Origin: Bacillus sp. FJAT-28004
GTDB lineage: Bacteria; Bacillota; Bacilli; Paenibacillales; Paenibacillaceae
NCBI RefSeq assembly: GCF_001280845.1
Contig: NZ_LGHP01000001.1
Span: forward strand, 2,877,916-2,941,915
Direction of reading: 5' to 3'
DNA length: 64,000 nt
Made by a program: the position numbers and the translations under genes. Below are positions 35,001 through 43,931 of the stretch, in pieces; position 1 is the stretch's first letter, and the number at the start of each line of letters is the position of its first letter. The notes under the pieces were generated by a model. It saw only the letters and a list, made by a program, of their open reading frames with translations. It was not told the DNA's origin and made no database searches.

Positions 35001-38000
35001 GATAATAGCAGGTCCAACAGCAATCGCATTCAGGTTAAAGCCTTGATCAACGATACGAACTCGCAGCGTGTGAACACCTTCAGTCAAAGCAACTGTATCT
35101 GAAGCCACTGCCCAAGCATCCCAGCTCTCACTGTTTGGAAGCTCAGTCGTTTTCAGTACATTTCCTCCCAGTGAAAGCTCTGCTTTCGCTCCATCATGAA
35201 TCGTTGAATACTGATACGAAATGCCGTAGTTTCCATCCGCCGGAACCTGAACCTGATATTCCATCCAGTCATTCGGATCGGCATAACTGACCGCTGATCC
35301 GTTTACGAGCACATTCAAGGCTGATGTGAATTTACTCGCCTCAATGGATGCTGGAAGCTGAATAGCTGCCGTATCCGCCTTCGTAAACGTAATACTTCTC
35401 ACGTTGTAGTCATTTTTGCTAACTTTCATCGTCAATCTATGCGCACCCTCTGGAAGGGTAACACGCACACGGTGATTCGCGAAGTACTCCCACTGGTACG
35501 TCGTCTGATGGATTGGCAGTGAGACAAGCGGTTGTCCATTCAGCTCAAAGCTTACCAGACCATCCGTTTGGTGACCTGCAATCGCCAGATCAAGTTCATA
35601 CTCGCCTGCTTCTGCTACATTTACAACATAATCAAACGAAGCTGTTCCGTTTGCCGCAAAAGAGCCCAAGTATCCATTCGGATTAACCTGAAACTCGCCT
35701 TCTGCCGAAGCGAAGCGCGTTGCGTCAATCGTTGCCGGAACGTTTGTCATTTGCGTGCGGTCCCAGCGATAGGTTGCGGCTGATTTGGCTGGAATGACCG
35801 CATCTATTTGAAGTCCGTCAACTAATATTTTGAATGGCTGCGGGTCACTCGTTTGGTTAATAACAACCGTTACAATTTCTTTGCCGTCTGGGCTTGTAAA
35901 AGCAACGTTAGTAACCGTCGCAGCCGAGCCGTAATTGCTATCGATTCGTACATAACCAGGCTTCACGAATTTAGTAAACTGCCCCATCAAATAATACTCC
36001 GGCAGCAGCCAGTAGTTATCTGGATTCGCAGAATCCTGCACGACTGGTGTCGGATCAGGAATGCCTACCCATTGATGGGACGAAATATCGCTGTCGAGCA
36101 TCGTAACCCAGCTATTATAGCTTTTTGCATAGTTGCGGAAATATTGTGCGATTCGGTCAGCACCCGTTGTTCCCCATACTGCACGCTCTGTCAAATACAC
36201 GCTTTTCTGCGGGAACAGCTTTTGAAGCTCCGTCATCATGGACAGCTCGCCGCCATAATCATGGAACGCCGTTCCTTCTATTGCATCGTAAGCTCCTTCA
36301 ACAGAATTACCTAGAATTTGCGCCGGATAAGCCATCGTATCGCCAGGATTGTGGTCGAACATCCATAGCTTTACATTTTTGATCTTTGCATTGCTGTTCT
36401 GATCGAGCTTCGCCCGCAGCAGCTTTGCTAGGCGTGACGCTTGCTGCCATGACATCGCTGTACTTGGATAATCAATTTCCAGCAGCGGCTCATTTTGCAA
36501 CGTCATCCCCTCGAAGTAGATGCCATGCTCTGCGTAAGCCTCTAGAAATTTCACATAATAATTTGCAAGCACGGGAAGATACTCTTCCTTCACTTGACCT
36601 CTAATCATGCTGCCCGTTGTTTTCATCCAGCCTGGCGGACTCCAAGGCGATGCGAAAAACTGCACATCTGGATTGATCGCTTGTATTTTCTTAACGGTAG
36701 GAATAATGCCAAAATCAATATCCTTCTGAATAGAAAATTTCGCAAGTTCTACGTCTGTTTCACCAGCAGGCAAATCATCATATGAATAAAACTTTTGCGC
36801 TGTAAAATCGGAAGTTCCGATCGTTAACCGAACCAAGCTCATTCCGATGCCATTGTCCTTGTCGATCAATTTGCGAAGCAGCTCTGTTTGCTTCTCAGGA
36901 GACATTTTCACAAGGTTATGAATCGTAGCTTCTTCCATAGAAGAGCCGATTCCTAGCATCGTTTGATATTTTTTATCTGGATTAATTGTAATAGCCGTTG
37001 CCTTGCTGTTATCTGGAAGGGTAATGTCTATATTCGATTGCTGCTCCAGCTTCTTATCTCCTAATAGGGAACGGTCGGCATAATACCATTTGCGATCACC
37101 CGCATCACGTTCACTAGAAATCCAAGCTTCAACGGCCCCATCAATAAGAGCAGGTTGAACGACTCCGCCACCATTTCCTGGATCAACAACGCCGCCACCG
37201 CCGCCAGCTGGAACATCTCCAGTGCGCGTAAACTCTACCCAGTTATAATTGATGTCTCCGGCAATAAACTCAAGTCTAAGCTTTTGCAAGCCTGCTTGAC
37301 CTAGCACGACGTTCTCGACGCTGGCCGTTTGCCAGTTTTGCCAGCCTCCTGTGGAGCCTACGTTCAACGTACCGAGCGTCGCTCCCGCTTCGTTCTTGAT
37401 CTTAATGCCCGTTGCTCCGCCGTTGCCCGCATAGCGGAAATCGGCTTTATAAGTTCCTGGCTCGCTCACCTTCACCATATAATCGAGCCATGCACTGCCG
37501 GAGGTCCAGCCAATATTTTTGCCGCCGCCAGTGTCCTGCGTATCCTCCGTATTCAAGCCACTGCTCTTCGCATCGAATGCTTCCGCTTCCACCTTGCCTG
37601 GGATAGGTAGAGAAGGCTTCTCTGGCTCTACAGGTTTACTTGGCAGATCAGGCGTAGCCTGCCCGCTCGTCAAACCATATCCGATAGGAAACAGCAGATT
37701 CATACTGGCCTCTGTCATAATTGGATAATTATTTGTTACATAAAATGGCCATTTAATCGGGTTTTTCCCTTTAAATGCTTTACCGCCGATCAGTACGTCA
37801 GCCACGCCTTGTCCTTCCGTACCCGGAAGCCATGCTGCGACTAGCGCATCCCAGTCACCCAGTTGATCCCCTATCGTAAGCGGCCGTCCTGATACAAGTA
37901 CAACAACTAGCGGAATGTTCGGATCCGCTGCACGAATATTCGCAATCGTTGCCAGATCCTCTTCGTCGAGATTTAGGCTCGTACGATCTCCAGTCGTTTC

Positions 38001-39563
38001 GGCATAAGGCGTTTCGCCTACAACAGCAATGGCTACGTCGTAACCCGCAGCGCCACGGCCATGCTTGTTGTACGTTACGGTCTTCGCGGCTCCTGCAACC
38101 TCTTTGAGCCCTTCATAGATCGTCGTTCCGTTCGTGATCGCCCCGGATGCTCCCTGCCAAGTGATCGACCAGCCGCCGGATTGATTGCCGATATCGTTCG
38201 CATTTTTGCCTGCTACGAAGATTTTGTCCATGTCTTTCAACTGGGACATAATCGGTGATCCGTTCACCTCATCGTTCTTCAGCAGAACGAGCGACTCTGC
38301 TGCAGCTTGACGCGCAAGTGCACGATGCTCAGGTGCGCCGAAGTAGCCTGCCAGATCCGTATCCGTCTTCGGATTTTCAAATAGGCCTGAAGAAATTTTA
38401 ACCTTTAAAATACGCAATACTGCATCATTGATACGCTCTTCCGTAATGCTGCCATCCTTAACGAGACTAATTAAATGCTCAAGGCTGGCTTTCCAGTCGC
38501 CCGTCAGCATGAACATGTCTACGCCTGCGTTAACGGATACTTGCAGCTGATTTTTCAAGCCACTTACTGCTTTGCCATCTTGATCACGTGTGATTTGCTG
38601 AATCGCGTTGTAATCCGAAATAACTAAACCTTTAAAACCTAACTCACCCTTAAGCACATCAGTAAGAAGCCGCTTGTTTGCATGCATCTTTAAACCCTGA
38701 ATGCTATGGTAGGAGGCCATGACGGTTTGTACGCCTGCATCAACTGCAGCTTTGTACATGTCCAGATCACTTGCAATCAGCTGATCCTCCGTGAACTTCG
38801 TAACATTCCCTTGGTTAACGCCGTTATCTGTATAGCCTTCACCAAGAAAATGCTTCGCAGCGCCAACGACATGTTTCGTCTGACTGCGCTCTGCAGCTGT
38901 CTCTCCTTGCAGCCCTTGAATGTATGCTGCACCCAGAACCTTGGATATCGCTTGATTGCCGCTATATCCCTCATAGGTTCTGCCCCAACGAATATCCTGC
39001 GGAGCAGCTATGGTAGGAGCAAAATCCCAATTCGCACCGGTTGCACTTATTTCTTTTGCTGTTGCAGCACCGATTTGCTTCACAAGCTCAGCATTATTCG
39101 CTGCCCCCAAACCGATATTATGCGGGAACAAGGTTGCTCCCTTCACATTGTTATGACCGTGAACGCCGTCCACGCCATACAGAAGAGGAATCCCTAGTCG
39201 CGTAGAAAGTGCCCCATCCTGATAGCTGTCTATAAGCACCTGCCAATTTTCCCGTGTGCTATCCTGCTGCTTGCCATTCGGGAATGAACCACCGCCGCTA
39301 AGCACCGAGCCGATAAAATATTGTTTTACCTCCTCGGGTGTAATATTCGCCTTCTCAGGCTGTATCATTTGTCCTGCGCGTTCTTCTAGTGTCATTCTCG
39401 CAAGCAGATCCGCTGCCCGGGCATCTACGCTTTTAGACGGGTCCAAATACGTCGGAAGTCCCCCAGCTGACTGCGTCAAAGGCGCTGCTCCTACTGAAAA
39501 CAGGCTCGTCATTAGCGATATGACCAGCAGCATCGCCGTCATCATCGACATTTTTCTTTTCAA
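32031..39563 (-). CDS. Giant cell-surface bifunctional glycoside hydrolase: GH3 - CBM - GH30 - CBM modules - SLH
   Basis: 2510 residues from a TTG with GGAGG 7 nt upstream. Signal peptide about 1-33. GH3 catalytic and C-terminal domains about 35-640, with nucleophile Asp in VISDYNAI near 318 and the AKHF block. A CBM6-like module about 655-780. GH30 domain about 850-1270, with acid/base Glu in LQNEPL near 1024 and nucleophile Glu in YLTERAVWG near 1126. Then at least four CBM6/35-like beta-sandwich modules and Ig-like segments (about 1280-1985), a chitobiase C-terminal-like domain (about 1995-2080), a Pro/Thr linker, a beta-rich region and three SLH domains (about 2335-2507). GH3 removes terminal beta-linked glucose or xylose; GH30 includes beta-1,6-glucanase and glucosylceramidase types. 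A wall-tethered enzyme for a branched beta-glucan is a reasonable inference. Followed by a strong terminator; a perfect cre lies upstream. Confidence 0.93.
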   Translation of the reverse strand: MKRKMSMMTAMLLVISLMTSLFSVGAAPLTQSAGGLPTYLDPSKSVDARAADLLARMTLEERAGQMIQPEKANITPEEVKQYFIGSVLSGGGSFPNGKQQDSTRENWQVLIDSYQDGALSTRLGIPLLYGVDGVHGHNNVKGATLFPHNIGLGAANNAELVKQIGAATAKEISATGANWDFAPTIAAPQDIRWGRTYEGYSGNQAISKVLGAAYIQGLQGETAAERSQTKHVVGAAKHFLGEGYTDNGVNQGNVTKFTEDQLIASDLDMYKAAVDAGVQTVMASYHSIQGLKMHANKRLLTDVLKGELGFKGLVISDYNAIQQITRDQDGKAVSGLKNQLQVSVNAGVDMFMLTGDWKASLEHLISLVKDGSITEERINDAVLRILKVKISSGLFENPKTDTDLAGYFGAPEHRALARQAAAESLVLLKNDEVNGSPIMSQLKDMDKIFVAGKNANDIGNQSGGWSITWQGASGAITNGTTIYEGLKEVAGAAKTVTYNKHGRGAAGYDVAIAVVGETPYAETTGDRTSLNLDEEDLATIANIRAADPNIPLVVVLVSGRPLTIGDQLGDWDALVAAWLPGTEGQGVADVLIGGKAFKGKNPIKWPFYVTNNYPIMTEASMNLLFPIGYGLTSGQATPDLPSKPVEPEKPSLPIPGKVEAEAFDAKSSGLNTEDTQDTGGGKNIGWTSGSAWLDYMVKVSEPGTYKADFRYAGNGGATGIKIKNEAGATLGTLNVGSTGGWQNWQTASVENVVLGQAGLQKLRLEFIAGDINYNWVEFTRTGDVPAGGGGGVVDPGNGGGVVQPALIDGAVEAWISSERDAGDRKWYYADRSLLGDKKLEQQSNIDITLPDNSKATAITINPDKKYQTMLGIGSSMEEATIHNLVKMSPEKQTELLRKLIDKDNGIGMSLVRLTIGTSDFTAQKFYSYDDLPAGETDVELAKFSIQKDIDFGIIPTVKKIQAINPDVQFFASPWSPPGWMKTTGSMIRGQVKEEYLPVLANYYVKFLEAYAEHGIYFEGMTLQNEPLLEIDYPSTAMSWQQASRLAKLLRAKLDQNSNAKIKNVKLWMFDHNPGDTMAYPAQILGNSVEGAYDAIEGTAFHDYGGELSMMTELQKLFPQKSVYLTERAVWGTTGADRIAQYFRNYAKSYNSWVTMLDSDISSHQWVGIPDPTPVVQDSANPDNYWLLPEYYLMGQFTKFVKPGYVRIDSNYGSAATVTNVAFTSPDGKEIVTVVINQTSDPQPFKILVDGLQIDAVIPAKSAATYRWDRTQMTNVPATIDATRFASAEGEFQVNPNGYLGSFAANGTASFDYVVNVAEAGEYELDLAIAGHQTDGLVSFELNGQPLVSLPIHQTTYQWEYFANHRVRVTLPEGAHRLTMKVSKNDYNVRSITFTKADTAAIQLPASIEASKFTSALNVLVNGSAVSYADPNDWMEYQVQVPADGNYGISYQYSTIHDGAKAELSLGGNVLKTTELPNSESWDAWAVASDTVALTEGVHTLRVRIVDQGFNLNAIAVGPAIIADATAVTEGAVAGGNIFVQLLNDTYKEELTSSNWSIDGYAGTVVDSVYRVDDHTAKLTLGGGETRDYDSDRTVTVTASVYEAASGSIGQTMSSKVIIKAIDDAESLSLSESQIAYGVNDKELVVTLAGGTFVQDQLNGITLSGAASSQGGVSLRSAQLLSPNTVKLTLSWSGTVYYNELDLQVNVPVQAYDDSTGGTTLIANTVLLGTENVKDPVNLLSLDSLDQFNRLKGFTVSGTGSASRLTQIAAGDYADYVVHVPATGSYVATFKATSNGQAVNGIVLEAQNGAVRKTINVPNLYNQVVEMRVVIDLIEGDQKLRIAAGASGYELRGIKFEPYVMQVMDQSGAMKIEAESYSHADSAAVQSNMNGQTLLFKNVGFIAAAGSLYFDVSIAKTGFYKVTYRYATPQAGVSGSLSVNGQKLSTTPLGASGGWDKYTEVSGIVELAEGVQTVQFTSNNDGANLDWITLEETEAVTQISGTTALPTASLKAGVYKGTKTVALTTATEGAAIYYTTDGSLPSSTNGQLYKGELKLSVLTVLRTIAIKAGMKDSFVAPFTYRITPGEEPPTPTPTPTPTPTTPTEPTPTTPTEPAATPAPNGTGAKAISAPTPVIDAASGLGKTTISQALIDDALKSAQGNNSAVPTVTIKVPSVSGAKGYEVQLPKGSISETKLSVQYEIQTVTGTIVVPSDMLKSLPSDAKSVSIVISNVDKTKLNQEANAAIGHRPAVELNLYVDGVKVEWSNPEAAVNVSLSYSPTAEELESSEQITVWYFDAAGKVIAVPSGRYDKAKGIVLFTVNHFSTYGVVFVSKSFDDLGKHPWAQQAIQVMSAKGVINGISEKAYAPAQNVKRADFISLLVKTLGLNAAYDSQFTDVAKGAYYDDAVAIAKKLGVVTGRADGTFDPNASITRQEMIAMTARALNVSGKKLQAGSADQLRSFADLKQLAPYATDSAALLVANGIVKGDGSKLNPLGHTTRAEAAVIMYAIYNK

Positions 39564-39662
39564 ACCAAACCCTCCCCATAACTATAATTGTCGTCTCATG
39601 GCATATCCCTTTCTTACTATTGAATTGGACAGCTAAAGACGAGATTACTTACAAGTATAAAA

Positions 39663-39678
39663 TTGAAAACGATTTCAT
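39663..39678. promoter_or_regulatory. cre operator upstream of the GH3-GH30 gene
   Basis: TTGAAAACGATTTCAT matches WTGNNARCGNWWWCAW at every position, 100 bp upstream of the start. A second LacI-family-like palindrome, centred on AATCGATT, lies at about 39722-39737. The rest of 39564-39899 holds only the promoters of the two divergent genes. Confidence 0.65.
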
Positions 39679-39899
39679 AATATGAGTCATTTTTAAGATG
39701 ATGTGCGTTGTTTTTTGTATATCGCAATCGATTTCAAAAAATAACGTTCCTTTCTCTGCAGTCCGCCCCTATTACATGTCGTTTGGACTAACTAATGTGT
39801 TTGCAGGAACAGACAAGTTTCCGCAAAATTTGCTAAATGCCCCCAATTAAATCTACAATAGAGTAAGAAGATTAAATTCACTCTAGGAGGCTGAGCTAA

Positions 39900-40346
39900 A
39901 TGAGCTCTTTTAAATCGTGGCTGCAAACAAGTAAACAAGGACTAACCGATCAGGTCAAAAAATTTAAAAATAAAGATTTCTTGGATGCGGTCGTAGCCGG
40001 CTGTGCGATTGTAGCAGCAGCAGACGGTTCCATTGATTCAAACGAAAAACAAAAAATGTCTGGTTATATAGGGCGCAGCGAAGAATTAAAAGTTTTTGAT
40101 ATGAGTGATGTGATTAACCGTTTCAATCATTTTGTAGGAAATATGGAGTTTGACGCGATGATTGGCAAGCAAGAGGCGCTTAAAGCGATCGCCAAATACC
40201 ACAGCAAGCCTGAAGTAGGTCGAGTAATCGTTGGTGTGTGCAGCGCAATCGGAGCAGCAGACGGTGATTTCGATCCGAAGGAACAAGCTGCAGTACGTGA
40301 CATCTGCAATACCCTTGGACTTAATCCGAGTGAATTCAGCCTATAA
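39900..40346 (+). CDS. terB: TerB-family tellurite/stress resistance protein
   Basis: 148 residues; AGGAGG precedes the ATG. All-helical TerB fold: VVAGCAIVAAADGSIDSNEKQKM and, in the second half, GVCSAIGAADGDFDPKEQAAV are the two acidic helix-turn motifs that bind metal ions in TerB. TerB proteins associate with TerC at the membrane in the Ter stress system. It is encoded opposite to the rest of the cluster and alone, with its own terminator. TerC and TerD-family genes lie 9-13 kb away in this window. Confidence 0.85.
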   Translation: MSSFKSWLQTSKQGLTDQVKKFKNKDFLDAVVAGCAIVAAADGSIDSNEKQKMSGYIGRSEELKVFDMSDVINRFNHFVGNMEFDAMIGKQEALKAIAKYHSKPEVGRVIVGVCSAIGAADGDFDPKEQAAVRDICNTLGLNPSEFSL

Positions 40347-40359
40347 TAGGAAACCAAAC

Positions 40360-40406
40360 AAAAGAACCTCCATAACCACTGCAATAGTGGATCTGGAGGT
40401 TCTTTT
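40360..40406. terminator. Bidirectional terminator between terB and tdk
   Basis: AAAAGAACCTCCA pairs with the TGGAGGTTCTTTT arm, with an inner CCACT/AGTGG stem, between convergent stops at 40346 and 40432. Confidence 0.85.
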
Positions 40407-40431
40407 GTTAAAAGCAGCTTATTGCCACTGT

Positions 40432-41022
40432 TCACGCTTTGCGAAACGCCTCATTGTAGCAGCGTCTGCATACGGGCTTATAATCCTCGTTGCCGCCGAT
40501 CTGGATTTGCGCGCCCGCGTTCATCGGCTGCCCATCATTATAACGTATAACCATTGTCGCTTTCCGATCACAGAACCAGCAAATGGTTTTGATTTCTTCG
40601 ATTTTATCAGCTTGCACGAGCAAATTATAGCTGCCCTCGAAAAGTTGATTTTGAAAATCGTTTTTGAGTCCGAAAGCCATAACTGGTATGTTAAGCTCAT
40701 CCACGACTTGCGTTAGCTCCAAAATATGATGTTTCTTTAAAAACTGCGCCTCATCCACGAGCACGCAATAAATTTTGGAAGGTGCCGCTCCTGCAACAAA
40801 GCCCATCACACTTTCAAAAAGATTGGTATCCTCATGAACAGGAATGGACTCCCGCTCGAAGCCTACTCGAGAACCTACGCGATCCATACCTCCCCTTGCA
40901 CTTACCGATGGTGAATAAATGAGAACCTGCTTGCCTTGCTCCTCATAATTGTGAGCCACTTTAATGATTTCGAACGATTTACCGCTGTTCATCGTTCCAT
41001 ATTTGTAATAAAGCTGTGCCAA
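40432..41022 (-). CDS. tdk: Thymidine kinase
   Basis: 196 residues from the TTG at 41022, with GGAGGAG 6 nt upstream, giving the normal length; an upstream ATG (41043) has no site. Type II TK motifs: P-loop GTMNSGKS, Walker B-like VLVDEAQFL, and the zinc site CWFC...CRRC. The QRKATM-type loop ([11 protein letters not shown]) binds thymidine. It phosphorylates thymidine to dTMP in the salvage pathway. It lies next to the Ter cluster but no functional link is implied. Confidence 0.95.
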   Translation of the reverse strand: MAQLYYKYGTMNSGKSFEIIKVAHNYEEQGKQVLIYSPSVSARGGMDRVGSRVGFERESIPVHEDTNLFESVMGFVAGAAPSKIYCVLVDEAQFLKKHHILELTQVVDELNIPVMAFGLKNDFQNQLFEGSYNLLVQADKIEEIKTICWFCDRKATMVIRYNDGQPMNAGAQIQIGGNEDYKPVCRRCYNEAFRKA

Positions 41023-41075
41023 TCCAATCTCCTCCAGAACCATTCAGTGCTTCTATTATACAGGAAGTGACTCCG

Positions 41076-41642
41076 TTATTGTATCGTTTGGAGTCTTGTT
41101 TTCGCTTCCCCGTATGTTTTGACAATTTGTTGAATTTTCTGGAATTCCGGGTCGTTTGGACCTAAATCAGCCATGAACATTCGGTGCAAAATTTGATTAT
41201 ACAGATTTTGCCGCGTTTCAATCATTTGTACCTCGAGCCGAATGAGATCCTCAAGGTCATTTTCTTCAATTAACTGATCAATATTTTCTTCTTCTAATTT
41301 GGAGGAGCGTTCCTCGTCAAAAATCAGGTCCGAGCCACGTCCGATACGAGGAAGCGCTTCGTACTCCATCTCTGCTGCCTGCTGCTGTTCAAGCTGGATT
41401 GTCGTATTCAGCTCGGAAAGAAGAATGCCTTCTTTAGCTAGCATAACTTGGAAAGGTCTATGCTGGAGTAGATCTGCAATGACGAGCCTACTCATATCTT
41501 TATTGCGAATCAAAGAGGAATCGAAAGGATGAAGCACCCATTGCTGGTCTCGATTGAACAGGTTAAAGGTAAACCACTCACCGCCATAGATGAACCGTAA
41601 GTTAATATTCGACTCTGAAATAATTTCATAGGTAAACTCCAA
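41076..41642 (-). CDS. Hypothetical protein with acidic helical C terminus
   Basis: 188 residues from the TTG at 41642 with GGAGG 8 nt upstream; the longer frame to 41705 has no site. The N-terminal 70 residues are beta-rich (FTYEIISESNINLRFIYGGEWFTFNLF). The C-terminal half is a charged helix pair (ERSSKLEEENIDQLIEENDLEDLIRLEVQMIETRQNL). No signal peptide and no recognised family. It starts about 74 bp after the small membrane peptide and ends 53 bp before tdk. Confidence 0.6.
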   Translation of the reverse strand: MEFTYEIISESNINLRFIYGGEWFTFNLFNRDQQWVLHPFDSSLIRNKDMSRLVIADLLQHRPFQVMLAKEGILLSELNTTIQLEQQQAAEMEYEALPRIGRGSDLIFDEERSSKLEEENIDQLIEENDLEDLIRLEVQMIETRQNLYNQILHRMFMADLGPNDPEFQKIQQIVKTYGEAKTRLQTIQ

Positions 41643-41715
41643 TTGGAATACCTCCGATCTGCCAGTATAATTCATCCTATTATACCAAATCAGAGGTGAA
41701 CACAAACAGTGATAC

Positions 41716-41808
41716 TTAAAAATCCTTCAGAATATCCTCCGCTCTTTCAAAGCTCGCAACAACAATTAGGACGACAATGAGTGCAGCTACGGCAATTTCG
41801 CCAATCAT
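41716..41808 (-). CDS. 30-residue single-pass membrane peptide
   Basis: MIGEIAVAALIVVLIVVASF followed by a charged tail (ERAEDILKDF). GAGGTGATC lies upstream of the ATG at 41808. The hydrophobic stretch spans a membrane once. It is located just past the terminator of xpaC-telA, between the stress cluster and the unknown gene. Size and start signal suggest a genuine small membrane protein; function unknown. Confidence 0.5.
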   Translation of the reverse strand: MIGEIAVAALIVVLIVVASFERAEDILKDF

Positions 41809-41904
41809 AGCATGATCACCTCGTTTTTTCTTTATGACTATGCCGTTTCTCCTTGCTTTATGAGCTATTACTTGTGGGACATCCGTCATTACTTCTCAAA
41901 AAAC

Positions 41905-41933
41905 GCAAAAAAACGAGCCCATGGTCGGCTCGT
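41905..41933 (-). terminator. Terminator of the xpaC-telA unit
   Basis: On the minus strand ACGAGCC pairs with GGCTCGT around a short loop and is followed by seven T, 24 bp past the telA stop. Confidence 0.85.
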
Positions 41934-41956
41934 CCTGCTGATTATGGTTATTCGAA

Positions 41957-43051
41957 TTACTCTAAAAATCCTTTGGCCGCTGAAGAAGGCAGCTCCGCTT
42001 GGCTTGCTCCTGAACCCGCTTGAATGCCTAAACGTTGTCCAACCTTTTGATTGATTTGCGTCATTTTTTCCGTTTGCTGCGAGACGGTTTGAATAATTTG
42101 TCGATTGGAGTTCTCGTACTTATCCATCGCGGAGAAGAGATCCGACATTGCCCGCTCAACAAGCTCCATACTCATAGCTGGTTTCGTTAATGCCTGATTA
42201 GCTCTCTCGCTCGTTTCGTTCAGAAGACGCGCATTCTCAGCAAATTGATTGCCTAACATTTCGTTCGTTGAATTGACTGCTTCTATCGCTTTCATTTGGT
42301 CATCAATAGCGCTTGCGATCAAGACGGATACTGACATCAGATGCTGGGTTTTATCTATCGAGCTATCAAGCGCATCCATCAGCTTATCATTCGTATCATT
42401 GATAATATCCGTTGCTGCAATGGCTTGTTGATATAGCATAATCATTTCCGTATACGTTTGAAGCTTCGTTACAACCTTGCGAAGCCCACGCTCCAAGTAC
42501 GTTTTCCGGTGCTCATTCTCGGGCTTGGCAATTTCCTCTTCGAACATTCCTTTGAGACGATTGCCGTATTCGACAAGCAGCTGCAGGTCATATACATTAT
42601 CTAAACTGCTGCGTTTCAAATTTCTCATATGAACGACGTTCTCTTCCAGATTGTCGCGGCCGTCTCTGAGTGACTTGACGATGACCTGCACATTTGACTT
42701 CGCAGATTGGTATTTATAAATATAAGCCTTCATCGGTGCTTTCCTAAGCAGCTTCTGTACGAGTGAGAGCTGTTTGCTTTTGCTCAGATCCTCAACCTCG
42801 CTGCGCAGCTTAAGCATGTTGTTCGCAACCTCAGAACGTTTACCTGACATGAGGTCCGATAGGGGTCTCTCCAGCATCGTAAGCGTCTGACTCGAGCGCT
42901 CAAGCGTCTTCTGGCCTTTTTTCGTAATCTCATCCATTAGTGTATCCAAATGCATAGCATCGGTCGTCGCTACCTTCTGCATTGTGCTTTGTACTTCTTG
43001 CTCCAGCTTCTGGATATCTTCATTTTTTAATTGTACGAGTTGTTGCGACAT
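41957..43051 (-). CDS. telA: TelA-family toxic-anion resistance protein
   Basis: 364 residues. Almost entirely helical, with the TelA/KlaA block around KAPMKAYIYKYQSAKSNVQVIVKSLRDGRDNLEENVVHMRNL and YTEMIMLYQQAIAATDIIN. The length suits the Pfam TelA family. TelA proteins are linked with tellurite, envelope-stress and some antimicrobial resistance, but the biochemical activity is unknown. It follows xpaC by 18 bp, the same pairing as xpaC-yaaN in B. subtilis. It has its own terminator. Confidence 0.9.
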   Translation of the reverse strand: MSQQLVQLKNEDIQKLEQEVQSTMQKVATTDAMHLDTLMDEITKKGQKTLERSSQTLTMLERPLSDLMSGKRSEVANNMLKLRSEVEDLSKSKQLSLVQKLLRKAPMKAYIYKYQSAKSNVQVIVKSLRDGRDNLEENVVHMRNLKRSSLDNVYDLQLLVEYGNRLKGMFEEEIAKPENEHRKTYLERGLRKVVTKLQTYTEMIMLYQQAIAATDIINDTNDKLMDALDSSIDKTQHLMSVSVLIASAIDDQMKAIEAVNSTNEMLGNQFAENARLLNETSERANQALTKPAMSMELVERAMSDLFSAMDKYENSNRQIIQTVSQQTEKMTQINQKVGQRLGIQAGSGASQAELPSSAAKGFLE

Positions 43052-43069
43052 TGTTCATTGCTCCCTTCA

Positions 43070-43762
43070 TTAGTCGGTAAGACGATAACGCTGTTGAATT
43101 AATTCAGCCTTCGTATGCAGCTCCATAAGATCCTTTTGCTCAAGCGTCTTCGTATAGAAAGTAAGCTTGGAATCTACGTCCTTAATACCATCAAGCAAAA
43201 GTCGTCTGTTCTGGCGTTTTGCTTCGCCGCTAAGCCGCAAAAAGGGATTAATCGTCGAGTTTAAATCCTTTCGCACCAATCGCAAAATGTTGTGATTAAT
43301 GCTTGAGTCTCCTAACGCCATTAAATCTGGAATTAAACGGTTTAGTCGCGATAGCAAAGCAAGCGTCTTCTGAACAATTTCGTCGTCTAAATTGTTTTTC
43401 TCACCTTCGAGTAAAATCATATCTTCAATAATTCCGATGTATTCTAATGCAGAAGCAAGCTCTGGATCTAAAACCTGCGGCGGAATGACCGCTGCAGGAG
43501 CCGGTTTTGGGGCCGATGGAGCTTGAGCAGTTGAAGCTGCATTTTGTTGTTGTATGGGCGGGTTTTGCGGACTCTGCTGCAGCTCGGGCTCGCGTGTTGG
43601 TTGATTAATTTCTTTCCTCGTACGCTGCTTCCACGATAATGCGATCAACAAACCGAACACGGGAATCGCAATAGCTATATAAGGGGAAGAAATCCAATAA
43701 ACAACAAGGGCAACCGCGTAACTGCCAATCGCGATAGCTGCGTTCTTTTTCAATGCATTCAT
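43070..43762 (-). CDS. xpaC: XpaC-like membrane protein
   Basis: 230 residues; GGAGG 7 nt before the ATG. Two close transmembrane segments lie at residues 8-45 (IAIGSYAVALVVYWI, YIAIAIPVFGLLIAL). A Pro/Gln/Ala-rich linker (about 55-90) and a helical cytoplasmic domain with YIGIIEDMI and LRLSGEAKRQNRR blocks follow, matching the XpaC family (named for hydrolysis of an indolyl phosphate dye). First gene of the xpaC-telA unit, with a good sigma-A promoter upstream. Confidence 0.82.
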   Translation of the reverse strand: MNALKKNAAIAIGSYAVALVVYWISSPYIAIAIPVFGLLIALSWKQRTRKEINQPTREPELQQSPQNPPIQQQNAASTAQAPSAPKPAPAAVIPPQVLDPELASALEYIGIIEDMILLEGEKNNLDDEIVQKTLALLSRLNRLIPDLMALGDSSINHNILRLVRKDLNSTINPFLRLSGEAKRQNRRLLLDGIKDVDSKLTFYTKTLEQKDLMELHTKAELIQQRYRLTD

Positions 43763-43820
43763 TGCTGCACCTCCATTTAAGCTTTCTGAGCCTAATCTAT
43801 GTGCTCGTCTTCTTCATTCA

Positions 43821-43850
43821 ATTATCTCGTTATTGGTACATAGAAGTCAA
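43821..43850 (-). promoter_or_regulatory. Sigma-A-type promoter of xpaC-telA
   Basis: Minus strand TTGACT at 43850-43845, 18-bp spacer, GATAAT at 43826-43821, about 60 bp upstream of xpaC. It separates xpaC-telA from the upstream biosynthetic genes. Confidence 0.65.
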
Positions 43851-43901
43851 TTTTAAAAAATAAAAAAAGGATGTTGTGCCAAATTAATGATCACAATATC
43901 T

Positions 43902-43926
43902 AAAAAAAGGGGCTCTCGCCCCTTTC
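43902..43926 (-). terminator. Terminator after the ATP-grasp gene
   Basis: On the minus strand AAAGGGGCGAGAGCCCCTTTTTTT, a compact GC stem followed by T, directly after the stop at 43932. Confidence 0.9.
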
Positions 43927-43931
43927 TTTGG

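Noticed and set aside
32463..39636. Plus-strand open frames opposite the GH3-GH30 gene
   Set aside because: They lie antisense to a 2510-codon frame with clear domains and lack ribosome-binding sites or sensible composition.
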